Source: a virus. From it: a stretch of 24,382 nt of DNA. How positions within the stretch are numbered: position 1 is the stretch's first letter; each line of letters opens with the position of its first letter. Shown piece after piece: positions 1 through 6,255 of this stretch. The translations under genes and the position numbers were made by a program. The stretch is taken from positions 1 through 24,382 of IMG/VR virus record IMGVR_UViG_3300021964_000516. One strand, given 5' to 3'. The notes under the pieces were generated by a model. It searched no databases. It was not told where the DNA came from and saw only the letters and a program-made list of their open reading frames with translations.

Positions 1-1681
1 TCCTGACTCTGGTGAAACTAAAACCTTTGGGCCTACTGAGATTGTTAATGGTCTTGCATTTCTTACGACTGCTGAGAAGCTGATAGGCCATAATATTATT
101 GGCTATGATCTTCCAGCTATCAAGAAGATACATAACATAGACCTATCAGAAGGGCGAGCGATTGTAGATACACTTGTACTCTCTCGCCTATTTAATCCCA
201 CCAGAGAAGGAGGGCATAGCCTTGAGTCTTGGGGCTATCGCATTGGCCTACAGAAAATAGATCATACAGAGTTTGGGGAGTACACCCCAGAGATGTTGAA
301 CTATTGTCGCAATGATGCTGTCCTCAACGCAAAAATGTTCAATCAATTAAAGTCTGAGTCTCGTGGCTTTAGCCGACAGTCGGTAACGATAGAGCATGAC
401 ACCCTGAAGATTATTGCAGAACAAAGGGATCATGGCTTCTTATTGGACATTCGTGCGGCTACACTCCTTGAAGCTGAACTGACTGATCGCCTCAAAGAAG
501 TAGAGCGTGAGGTTCAGAAGACCTTCAGACCTAAGCAACTAAAAACTATTCTTCTACCACACTTCACCAAGACAGGTGCGCTATCTAAGATGGGCCTCAT
601 CCAAGGCTCAACAAAGAAAAGCCGTCTGACTCAAGAAGAATATGAAGAGCTTGCAACCAAGCGTAAAGCTGTACGCATTGAAGAAGTTCCTTTCAATCTT
701 GGCTCACGCAAACAGATTGGTGAATATCTAATTGACTTTGGATGGGCGCCAAAGAAGTTTACTCCTACGGGCCAGCCAATCGTAGATGAATCTACACTCA
801 GCAAGATCACAGACATACCTGAAGCAAAGCTTATTGCAGAGTATCTTCTTTTACAAAAGCGTATAGCACAGGTATCCTCTTGGCTCAAAGCGACCCATGA
901 AGATGAGCGTGTACGTGGTTTTGTAAATCCTAATGGTACTATCACAGGACGCATGACACACAACAGCCCTAATATGGCACAGGTGCCTAGTGTTTCTGCA
1001 CCCTATGGTAAAGAGTGTCGAGCCTGCTGGACTGTATCAGAGGGCTATAAGCTAGTTGGTATTGATGCTAGTGGCCTTGAGCTAAGAATGCTTGCACACT
1101 ACATGAAGGACGAGGACTTCAAAAATGAAATACTGCACGGAGACATACACTCAACTAACCAAAGACTTGCAGGGCTTAAATCAAGAAATCAGGCAAAGAC
1201 ATTTATCTATGCACTCTTATACGGAGCAGGAGATGAAAAACTTGGCAGTGTGGTTGGAGGAAACAAACGCGATGGTGCGAAACTTAGAAAGCGTTTCTTC
1301 GATAATCTCCCTGCATTTAAACATCTTAAAGACGCAGTTGGACGAGCGGCTTCAAAAGGTTTCTTGAAGGGCCTTGATGGTCGCAAGCTATATGTTCGCT
1401 CTGAACACGCCGCACTGAATACATTGCTCCAGAGTGCTGGTGCTATTGTTATGAAACACGCTATGATAAACTTACACCGCGACATAAAACTTAATACTCT
1501 TGACGCACACTTTGTCTGCAACGTCCATGATGAATGGCAGATAGAAGCTTTAGAAAAACAATCTGATGCTGTCGGTCAGCTAGGTGTAGACGCTATTCGT
1601 AGAACGGGGGAAGAGCTTGAGCTTTTCTGTGAGCTTGATGGCGAGTATAAGATAGGAGATAACTGGAGTGAAACACACTAA
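1..1681 (+). CDS. DNA polymerase, family A, T7-like (5' end outside window)
   Basis: Replicative DNA polymerase with 3'-5' proofreading. The reading frame is open from base 2, so the gene begins upstream of the window; the first in-frame ATG (293) is internal. The exonuclease domain is visible: an Exo II-like stretch GHNIIGYDLPAI with its Asp at 107-109, then DTLVLSRLFNP and Exo III YCRND with Asp at 314-316. The polymerase motifs follow: motif A IDASGLELR (catalytic Asp at 1064-1066), motif B RNQAKTFIYALLYG (1184-1225) and motif C VHDEW (His-Asp-Glu at 1526-1534). These closely match T7 gp5 (DASGLELR, KTFIYGFLYG, VHDE), and LDGRK..VRS.HAALNTLLQSAGA is also T7-like. Tyr (1208-1210) occupies the position of E. 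coli Pol I Phe762. About 50 basic residues (524-685) precede the VPFNLGSR segment, where T7 carries its thioredoxin-binding insert. The next gene overlaps the 3' end by 14 bases. Confidence 0.97.
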   Translation, partial: PDSGETKTFGPTEIVNGLAFLTTAEKLIGHNIIGYDLPAIKKIHNIDLSEGRAIVDTLVLSRLFNPTREGGHSLESWGYRIGLQKIDHTEFGEYTPEMLNYCRNDAVLNAKMFNQLKSESRGFSRQSVTIEHDTLKIIAEQRDHGFLLDIRAATLLEAELTDRLKEVEREVQKTFRPKQLKTILLPHFTKTGALSKMGLIQGSTKKSRLTQEEYEELATKRKAVRIEEVPFNLGSRKQIGEYLIDFGWAPKKFTPTGQPIVDESTLSKITDIPEAKLIAEYLLLQKRIAQVSSWLKATHEDERVRGFVNPNGTITGRMTHNSPNMAQVPSVSAPYGKECRACWTVSEGYKLVGIDASGLELRMLAHYMKDEDFKNEILHGDIHSTNQRLAGLKSRNQAKTFIYALLYGAGDEKLGSVVGGNKRDGAKLRKRFFDNLPAFKHLKDAVGRAASKGFLKGLDGRKLYVRSEHAALNTLLQSAGAIVMKHAMINLHRDIKLNTLDAHFVCNVHDEWQIEALEKQSDAVGQLGVDAIRRTGEELELFCELDGEYKIGDNWSETH

Positions 1682-2180
1682 GTACCCTTATAAAAGATAT
1701 TTGGAAAATAAATCTAGGGTTACTCTGAATGGTAAAAGGTATAGACTAGGAAATCCTAACCACCCATTTAATTTCATTTATAAAAGGTTTGGGATGGAAG
1801 CGGCTTTTACAGTAATGGGGCTTGTTCCTTCTGGTCTAGAGCAAATTAAATTAACTGTAAATAATCTTTTTGCTGAAGTAAAAAGTGGTCATATATATTT
1901 AATGACTAATCCTGCATACCCCGGATGGTGCAAAGTGGGGATGGCTGTTGATGCTGAAGATCGTGTCAATCAATTTCAGACAGGATCACCGTTTAGAGAC
2001 TATAAGCTTTTTAAGTTTTTTGAAACTGATGATAGGCGTGGGTCTGAAAAGAAGGCACATGATGTACTAGAAGAAAAGATAGATGATCGTAGAGGCGAAT
2101 GGTTCCATATAAGTCCAGAAGATGCTGAAAAAATATTAACTGAATTATTTGAAAAAGAAGGCGATGCAAGTGAAACTTGA
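1668..2180 (+). CDS. T5orf172 / GIY-YIG-like domain protein
   Basis: A 170-aa protein whose C-terminal half resembles the T5orf172/MUG113 branch of the GIY-YIG nuclease fold. In order it shows GHIYLM (Tyr77), CKVG (residues 88-91, replacing YIG), Arg99 in EDRV, Glu127 and His131 in SEKKAHDVL, and a GEWFHIS end (143-149). These are the positions of the fold's catalytic Arg and Glu, so nuclease activity is possible but unproven; T5orf172 proteins are often described only as DNA-binding. The N-terminal 70 residues are unrecognised and basic. The start is GTG at 1668, with AGGAG at 1654-1658 (9-base spacing), inside the end of the polymerase gene. The gene reads AT-richer, with more AAA/AGA/TTA-type codons, than the polymerase and nuclease genes around it, which would fit separate acquisition. 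It overlaps the next gene. Confidence 0.8.
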   Translation: MKHTKYPYKRYLENKSRVTLNGKRYRLGNPNHPFNFIYKRFGMEAAFTVMGLVPSGLEQIKLTVNNLFAEVKSGHIYLMTNPAYPGWCKVGMAVDAEDRVNQFQTGSPFRDYKLFKFFETDDRRGSEKKAHDVLEEKIDDRRGEWFHISPEDAEKILTELFEKEGDASET

Positions 2181-3024
2181 CACACTAATTGACGATATCT
2201 ATGGACAGCTTTCAGCTTTATCCGAAGGCCGTGAATTTAATTTATCAGAAGAAGATCTAGACTTTACTCTAGCTCGTATGAAAGATTCCATCTTGGCTTG
2301 GGCTAGACCATCCGAAAGGAACTCAGAGTTTACTCTGCGTATGTCTAACATTGGTCGCCCTACTAGACAGCTTTGGTATGAGCAGAATATGCCTACTGAA
2401 TCTTCAGGCCCAACGCCTTCCACACAAATCAAGTTCTTGTACGGACATATCCTAGAAGAGATTCTTCTTATGTTTGTCAGGGCCGCAGGCCATAAAGTTA
2501 CTGACGAGCAGAAGGAGGTCGATGTTCGTGGCATCAAAGGACACATTGATTGCAAGATAGATGGCGAAGTAGTCGATGTAAAGACTGCTTCTAAGATAGC
2601 CTTCAATAAGTTTCGTGAGGGCCGTCTGCGTGAAGATGATCCCTTTGGTTATATGTCCCAGCTTGCTGGCTACGAAGAGGCTGAGAAGTCCTCTGAAGGG
2701 GGTTTCCTTGTCATTAATAAAGAGAGCGGTGAGTTGTGCTTATATCGGCCAGAAGAACTTGACAAGCCTAGTATAAACTCTCAGATACAGCGCACACGTA
2801 AAGCATTAAAGCTGGCTACACCTCCAGAAAGATGTTATGAGTCTGTACCAGAAGGTAAGAAAGGCAACATGAAGCTGAACCGCAACTGTAATTATTGTGC
2901 TTATAAGTTTGAATGCTATAAAGATTCTAATAACGGTCAAGGCTTACGAACATTTAAGTATGCTAATGGGCCTGCTTACTTTACGCACGTTGAGGTTGCA
3001 CCAAGAGTAGAGGAAATAACATGA
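2164..3024 (+). CDS. PD-(D/E)XK exonuclease, RecB/Cas4-like, with C-terminal Cys cluster
   Basis: Predicted DNA exonuclease, probably serving host DNA breakdown or recombination as T7 gp6 does. Numbered from the upstream TTG at 2149, the core has GHILEE (Glu103/104), GHIDCKIDG with Asp134, the VDVKT motif (Asp143, Lys145) and QLAGY (Gln171, Tyr175), which is the Q-x3-Y motif of RecB-type nucleases. Cys229, Cys247, Cys250 and Cys256 lie after the nuclease core, reminiscent of the Fe-S cysteines of Cas4 and AddB; Cas4 places one ligand upstream of the core, so cluster binding here is inference. The start is uncertain: TTG 2149, ATG 2164 or GTG 2170. GTG 2170 has GAAGG 8 bases upstream; I list the ATG. 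The gene overlaps the previous one, and its stop overlaps the next start (ATGA). Confidence 0.85.
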   Translation: MQVKLDTLIDDIYGQLSALSEGREFNLSEEDLDFTLARMKDSILAWARPSERNSEFTLRMSNIGRPTRQLWYEQNMPTESSGPTPSTQIKFLYGHILEEILLMFVRAAGHKVTDEQKEVDVRGIKGHIDCKIDGEVVDVKTASKIAFNKFREGRLREDDPFGYMSQLAGYEEAEKSSEGGFLVINKESGELCLYRPEELDKPSINSQIQRTRKALKLATPPERCYESVPEGKKGNMKLNRNCNYCAYKFECYKDSNNGQGLRTFKYANGPAYFTHVEVAPRVEEIT

Positions 3025-3290
3025 ACCAGAAGACAATGAAAAAGATTAATCGTCAGGTAAGAGTTATTTCTGTTGAGTGGTTGCAGAGCATCATGCCAGA
3101 AGAAGAAGCAGAAAAGATAAACCTAAAAAACTATAAGCAGTTTCTCAGTCAAACTTCCCACTATTTCAAGGAAAAACAGTTCTTGAACTCTTCCTTCACA
3201 GAAAGGTGGACAAGAAATAAGCTGAAGGATTTTTATAATAAGAATCCAGACAAGCCTATTGACAGCTACACTGCCGCTGATCTAAAATGA
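3021..3290 (+). CDS. Hypothetical protein, 89 aa
   Basis: Not recognised. It is a basic, Lys/Asn/Gln-rich protein with no membrane segment and no clear motif. A helical start (MNQKTMKKINRQ) is followed by VRVISVEWLQSIMPEEEAEK and a charged C-terminus ending SYTAADLK. ATG 3021 overlaps the stop of the nuclease gene (ATGA), with AGAGGA at 3009-3014, so translation is coupled. The next small gene starts inside its end (ATGA at 3287-3290). Its position inside the nuclease/RNR operon suggests a DNA-metabolism accessory role, which is inference. Confidence 0.7.
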   Translation: MNQKTMKKINRQVRVISVEWLQSIMPEEEAEKINLKNYKQFLSQTSHYFKEKQFLNSSFTERWTRNKLKDFYNKNPDKPIDSYTAADLK

Positions 3291-3427
3291 AAGCTACCAC
3301 TCTTGAGGCGCTAATATTCTTTTGTGCCAAACAACTGGCAGACGATGAAACAATAGATGATGATCTTCTATTTGAATTGTATGCTGTATTGAAGTTACAC
3401 TTTGAAGGAATACCTACAGTACATTGA
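3287..3427 (+). CDS. Small acidic hypothetical protein, 46 aa
   Basis: A 46-codon reading frame that exactly fills the space between its neighbours. Its ATG overlaps the upstream TGA (ATGA, 3287-3290), and its own TGA overlaps the TTG start of the endonuclease I gene (TTGA, 3424-3427). The product has a hydrophobic helical N-terminus (TLEALIFFCAKQLAD) and an acidic middle (DDETIDDDLLFELY), looking like one compact helical domain. Function is unknown. Support comes from the two 4-base stop/start overlaps and the sensible composition. It could be missed by annotation with a length cutoff. Confidence 0.6.
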   Translation: MKATTLEALIFFCAKQLADDETIDDDLLFELYAVLKLHFEGIPTVH

Positions 3428-3903
3428 AACCAAAAATAAAAAAGGGATATAGAAAGGCTCGCGTTAAGCGCCCCGTCGATAAAGCGCCTGTTCGTGGATA
3501 CGATTCTAATTGGGAGTATGAGTTACACTCAGGCATCCTAAACGATTGGAAGATACATTCAGAGCAGGCAAGCTATATCGTTGAGCATACTTATCATCCA
3601 GATTTCATTCGTGAAATAAATGGAAAGAAAATTTATCTAGAGGCAAAAGGCCGCTTCTGGGATCATAATGAGTACAACAAGTATGTGTGGATAGCAAAAG
3701 CTTTACCAGAAGATATTGAACTGGTATTTTTGTTTGCTGATCCTAATGCTCCAATGCCCCAAGCAAAGCGCCGTAAAGATGGCACCAAAAGAAATCACGC
3801 TGAGTGGGCTTCCTCTAAAGGATTTAGATGGTTTTCTGAAGATAGTATCCCAGAAGATTGGATAGATGTTTCAAAGAGGGGGAGTATAGGGGATGATGAA
3901 TGA
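3424..3903 (+). CDS. Endonuclease I (T7 gp3-like Holliday-junction resolvase)
   Basis: A 159-aa homologue of T7 endonuclease I (149 aa), a PD-(D/E)XK enzyme that resolves branched DNA before packaging and helps degrade host DNA. Visible catalytic pattern: Glu in SNWEYELHSG (T7 Glu20 region), HTYHPDFI with the Asp equivalent to T7 Asp55, and IYLEAKGRFW providing the E-x-K pair (T7 Glu65/Lys67). The C-terminus GFRWFSEDSIPEDWID parallels the T7 ending with IPAEWI. The N-terminus is strongly basic. The start is TTG at 3424, coupled to the stop of the 46-aa gene; the nearest Shine-Dalgarno-like AAGGA is 14 bases upstream, so reinitiation probably matters. The next gene starts 11 bases before its end. 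Confidence 0.92.
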   Translation: MKPKIKKGYRKARVKRPVDKAPVRGYDSNWEYELHSGILNDWKIHSEQASYIVEHTYHPDFIREINGKKIYLEAKGRFWDHNEYNKYVWIAKALPEDIELVFLFADPNAPMPQAKRRKDGTKRNHAEWASSKGFRWFSEDSIPEDWIDVSKRGSIGDDE

Positions 3904-4051
3904 TCGCAAGCGCGAGCGTTTAGAAAAGTTTAGCCGCCATAAAAGAAAGAAGTACGAAGAGCGGCCTGACGAGAAATACAAACCAATAAAAAAGCGCAAC
4001 AAATATAAGCTAAACATTAATGACCTGAACGACATTGAAGAGTTGGAATGA
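3893..4051 (+). CDS. Small basic hypothetical protein, 52 aa
   Basis: A 52-codon frame bridging endonuclease I and the DUF1289 gene. It overlaps the former by 11 bases and its TGA overlaps the next ATG (ATGA, 4048-4051). The product is extremely basic through its first 40 residues (RKRERLEKFSRHKRKKYEER..., KPIKKRNKYK) and ends with a short acidic tail (NDLNDIEELE). That layout suits a small nucleic-acid-binding protein, but no family is recognised. A purine-rich GGGGGAG (3878-3884) sits 8 bases before ATG 3893; ATG 3896 is the alternative. Confidence 0.6.
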   Translation: MMNDRKRERLEKFSRHKRKKYEERPDEKYKPIKKRNKYKLNINDLNDIEELE

Positions 4052-4227
4052 AATCACCATGCACAAAAGTTTGTAAGATAGAAAACGGAGTTTGCATTGG
4101 GTGCGGAAGAAACCTAAACGAAATAAGTAATTGGTCTAAATACACAACCGAAGAAAGGAGTAAGATCATTGGACGCCTATCAACAATACATACACAAAAG
4201 CCGGTACGCACGTTACCTACCAAATGA
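4048..4227 (+). CDS. DUF1289-family Cys-rich protein, 59 aa
   Basis: A match by eye to DUF1289, a short domain of unknown function widespread in Proteobacteria and suspected, not shown, to bind metal or Fe-S. The N-terminal 44 residues carry the whole signature: SPCTKVC, then CIGCGR (Cys5, Cys9, Cys16, Cys19, spacing C-x3-C-x6-C-x2-C), then NEISNWSKYTTEERSKII, the usual E-I-x-x-W helix. The last 15 residues lie in the region that also encodes the start of RNR (59-base overlap, different frame) and look like an unconstrained tail. ATG 4048 overlaps the preceding stop. Being translated just ahead of RNR suggests a link to nucleotide reduction or redox, but this is inference. Confidence 0.8.
   Translation: MKSPCTKVCKIENGVCIGCGRNLNEISNWSKYTTEERSKIIGRLSTIHTQKPVRTLPTK
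4155..4160 (+). promoter_or_regulatory. Ribosome binding site deciding the TTG start of RNR
   Basis: AAGGAG lies 8 bases upstream of TTG 4169, within the DUF1289 coding region. It supports a non-ATG start for the RNR, whose homology (conserved YLPNEERRETW segment) also begins right after this codon. Confidence 0.75.
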
Positions 4228-6028
4228 AGAACGTCGAGAGACATGGCAAGAAACAGTAACTCGCTATGTAAATTATTGGGGATCTAAACTTGATGTAGAT
4301 GAGCAAGTAGAAATCCATAAAGCTATACATGATTTAGAAGTCATGCCGTCCATGCGGGCATTGATGACTGCTGGTGAAGCTTTAGATCGTGACAATGTAG
4401 CAGGATTCAATTGCAGTTATATTGCTATTGATAGTCCTCGCGCCTTTGATGAAATGATGTACGTACTTATGTGCGGTACAGGCGTTGGCTTCAGTGTCGA
4501 AGAGCAATATGTTTCTAAACTTCCAGAAATCGCAGAGGATTTCCATGCAACAGATACAGTCATACACGTTCCGGATTCAAAAATTGGATGGGCGAAATCG
4601 TTTAGGGAACTGGTATCGTTGCTTTATTCTGGTCAAATTCCAGAATGGGACACAACTAGAGTTCGACCTGCGGGTGCCAGCCTTAAAACTTTTGGAGGTC
4701 GAGCAAGTGGCCCAGAACCTCTTGTCGAACTCTTCAAATTTACAGTTAGATTATTTAAGGGAGCGGCTGGACGAAAGCTTACGCCCCTTGAATGCCACGA
4801 TCTTTGCTGTAAAATCGCTCAAATAGTTGTTGTAGGTGGGGTTAGGCGCAGTGCGTTAATTAGCCTCTCTGATCTATCGGATGATGATATCCGACAAGCA
4901 AAGCACGGTGCTTGGTACAATACAGAACCACAACGTGGCCTTGCAAATAACAGTGCCTGCTATACTAGCAAGCCTTCCTTTAATTTATTTAGTGCAGAAT
5001 GGAGTAGCTTACATGAATCACAAAGCGGAGAACGAGGAATATTCAGCCGTGCGGCTAGTAAAAAACAAGCTTCAAGAAACGGTAGACGAGATAGTGAACG
5101 AGATTTCGGAACGAACCCATGCAGTGAAATCATCCTTAGACCAAATCAATTCTGCAACCTTTCAGAAGTTGTCGTCAGACCGAAAGATACACTTAACACT
5201 CTTCGGAGAAAAGTACGAATTGCGACTATCTTGGGTACTCTCCAAGCCACGCTCACGGACTTCCGCTACCTGAGAGGTATTTGGAAAACTAATACAGAAG
5301 AAGAATCTTTGCTGGGCGTGAGCCTTACAGGGATTCTTGACAACCCACTACTGACGCTGGAGAACAAGAACCTTGATAAGCTTCTTACGACTCTGCGTGA
5401 AGAGGCTGTCGAAACTAATAAGATCTGGGCAGAACGCTTAGGCATTCCTCAGAGTGCGGCTATTACCTGTGTTAAGCCTAGCGGTACGGTTTCCCAACTA
5501 GTAGATTCGGCATCAGGCATCCACGGACGTTATGCCCCTTTCTATATTCGACGGGTCAGGGCTGATGTAAGAGATCCTCTGTGCAAGATCTTAGAAGACG
5601 CTGGAGTGCCTTGTGAGATGGATAACTTCTCACCTAGTACTAAGGTATTCGCCTTCCCCAAGAAGGCTCCAGAGGACGCTGTGTTCGCTTCTGAGCAGAC
5701 AGGGATGGAGCAGTTAGAACTCTGGGCCACATACCAAGAACACTGGTGTGAACACAAGCCTAGTATTACTGTATACTATCGGGACTCTGACTTCCTTGAG
5801 ATTGGTAATTGGGTATACAATAACTTTGATACAATCTCTGGTATTAGTTTCTTACCGTATGACGAACACACATATGCTCAAGCCCCATACGAGCAGATCA
5901 CGGAAGAGGAATACAATGAAATGGTAAAAGATTTTCCGACAGCCTTTGATTGGGATCTCAACGAAGCAGATGACTTCACTGAAGGAGCGCAAACACTAGC
6001 TTGTGTTGGCGGTGCTTGCGAACTCTAA
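4169..6028 (+). CDS. nrdJ: Ribonucleotide reductase, class II (adenosylcobalamin-dependent), monomeric type
   Basis: Reduces ribonucleotides to deoxynucleotides for phage DNA synthesis, using B12 rather than oxygen and a partner radical subunit. Active-site residues are in place: Cys82 in GFNCSYI (equivalent to Cys119 of the Lactobacillus leichmannii enzyme), NPCSEI with Cys318 and Glu320, Cys329 in FCNLSE (11 residues after Cys318, the same spacing as Cys408/Cys419), and the C-terminal redox pair ACVGGACEL (Cys612, Cys617). VKPSGTVSQLV and GVRRSALISLSD are further RNR blocks. At 619 aa it is shorter than the roughly 739-aa L. leichmannii enzyme: about 37 residues before the first Cys and about 53 between Cys82 and Cys318. 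No ATP-cone and no NrdB/NrdG neighbour is seen, as expected for class II. The host would need to supply or take up cobalamin. The stop overlaps the next start (TAATG). Confidence 0.95.
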   Translation: MDAYQQYIHKSRYARYLPNEERRETWQETVTRYVNYWGSKLDVDEQVEIHKAIHDLEVMPSMRALMTAGEALDRDNVAGFNCSYIAIDSPRAFDEMMYVLMCGTGVGFSVEEQYVSKLPEIAEDFHATDTVIHVPDSKIGWAKSFRELVSLLYSGQIPEWDTTRVRPAGASLKTFGGRASGPEPLVELFKFTVRLFKGAAGRKLTPLECHDLCCKIAQIVVVGGVRRSALISLSDLSDDDIRQAKHGAWYNTEPQRGLANNSACYTSKPSFNLFSAEWSSLHESQSGERGIFSRAASKKQASRNGRRDSERDFGTNPCSEIILRPNQFCNLSEVVVRPKDTLNTLRRKVRIATILGTLQATLTDFRYLRGIWKTNTEEESLLGVSLTGILDNPLLTLENKNLDKLLTTLREEAVETNKIWAERLGIPQSAAITCVKPSGTVSQLVDSASGIHGRYAPFYIRRVRADVRDPLCKILEDAGVPCEMDNFSPSTKVFAFPKKAPEDAVFASEQTGMEQLELWATYQEHWCEHKPSITVYYRDSDFLEIGNWVYNNFDTISGISFLPYDEHTYAQAPYEQITEEEYNEMVKDFPTAFDWDLNEADDFTEGAQTLACVGGACEL

Positions 6029-6255
6029 TGTCTCAGAAGGATGCAACAATAATAGGCTTCCGCATCCTGATAGATTCAGAAGGGCTTTTTGTCACCGAAG
6101 CTACTGAACTTCCTGACGAACATATTGCAAAAGTATTTCGTGAAGAAGAAACTCAGATACTGGTTCGTGCGGCAATAAAGTCCTTTAAAGAACAGACCGG
6201 GGATATGCACTCAAAATTAGAAGCAGACATAGACGCTATCAATAGAATACTCTGA
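6028..6255 (+). CDS. Hypothetical protein, 75 aa
   Basis: Not recognised. A mixed alpha/beta start (DATIIGFRILIDSEGLFV) is followed by an acidic helical C-terminus. ATG 6028 overlaps the RNR stop (TAATG), and its TGA overlaps the ATG of the metalloprotease gene (TGATG), so it depends on coupled translation; no strong Shine-Dalgarno is seen. A longer reading from TTG 6001 would lie inside the RNR C-terminus and is unlikely. Confidence 0.65.
   Translation: MSQKDATIIGFRILIDSEGLFVTEATELPDEHIAKVFREEETQILVRAAIKSFKEQTGDMHSKLEADIDAINRIL

Noticed and set aside
631-963. 110-aa minus-strand frame within the DNA polymerase gene, plus similar antisense frames elsewhere
   Set aside because: Opposite to well-supported coding sequence, no family pattern, no ribosome binding site.
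4881-5273. 130-aa plus-strand open frame inside RNR with a protein-like look
   Set aside because: The RNR frame here contains conserved catalytic blocks (NPCSEI, FCNLSE), and the alternative frame has no ribosome binding site or recognisable domain.
6001-6027. TTG-initiated extension of the 75-aa gene into the RNR C-terminus
   Set aside because: It would overlap the essential redox Cys codons of RNR, and ATG 6028 fits the TAATG coupling.
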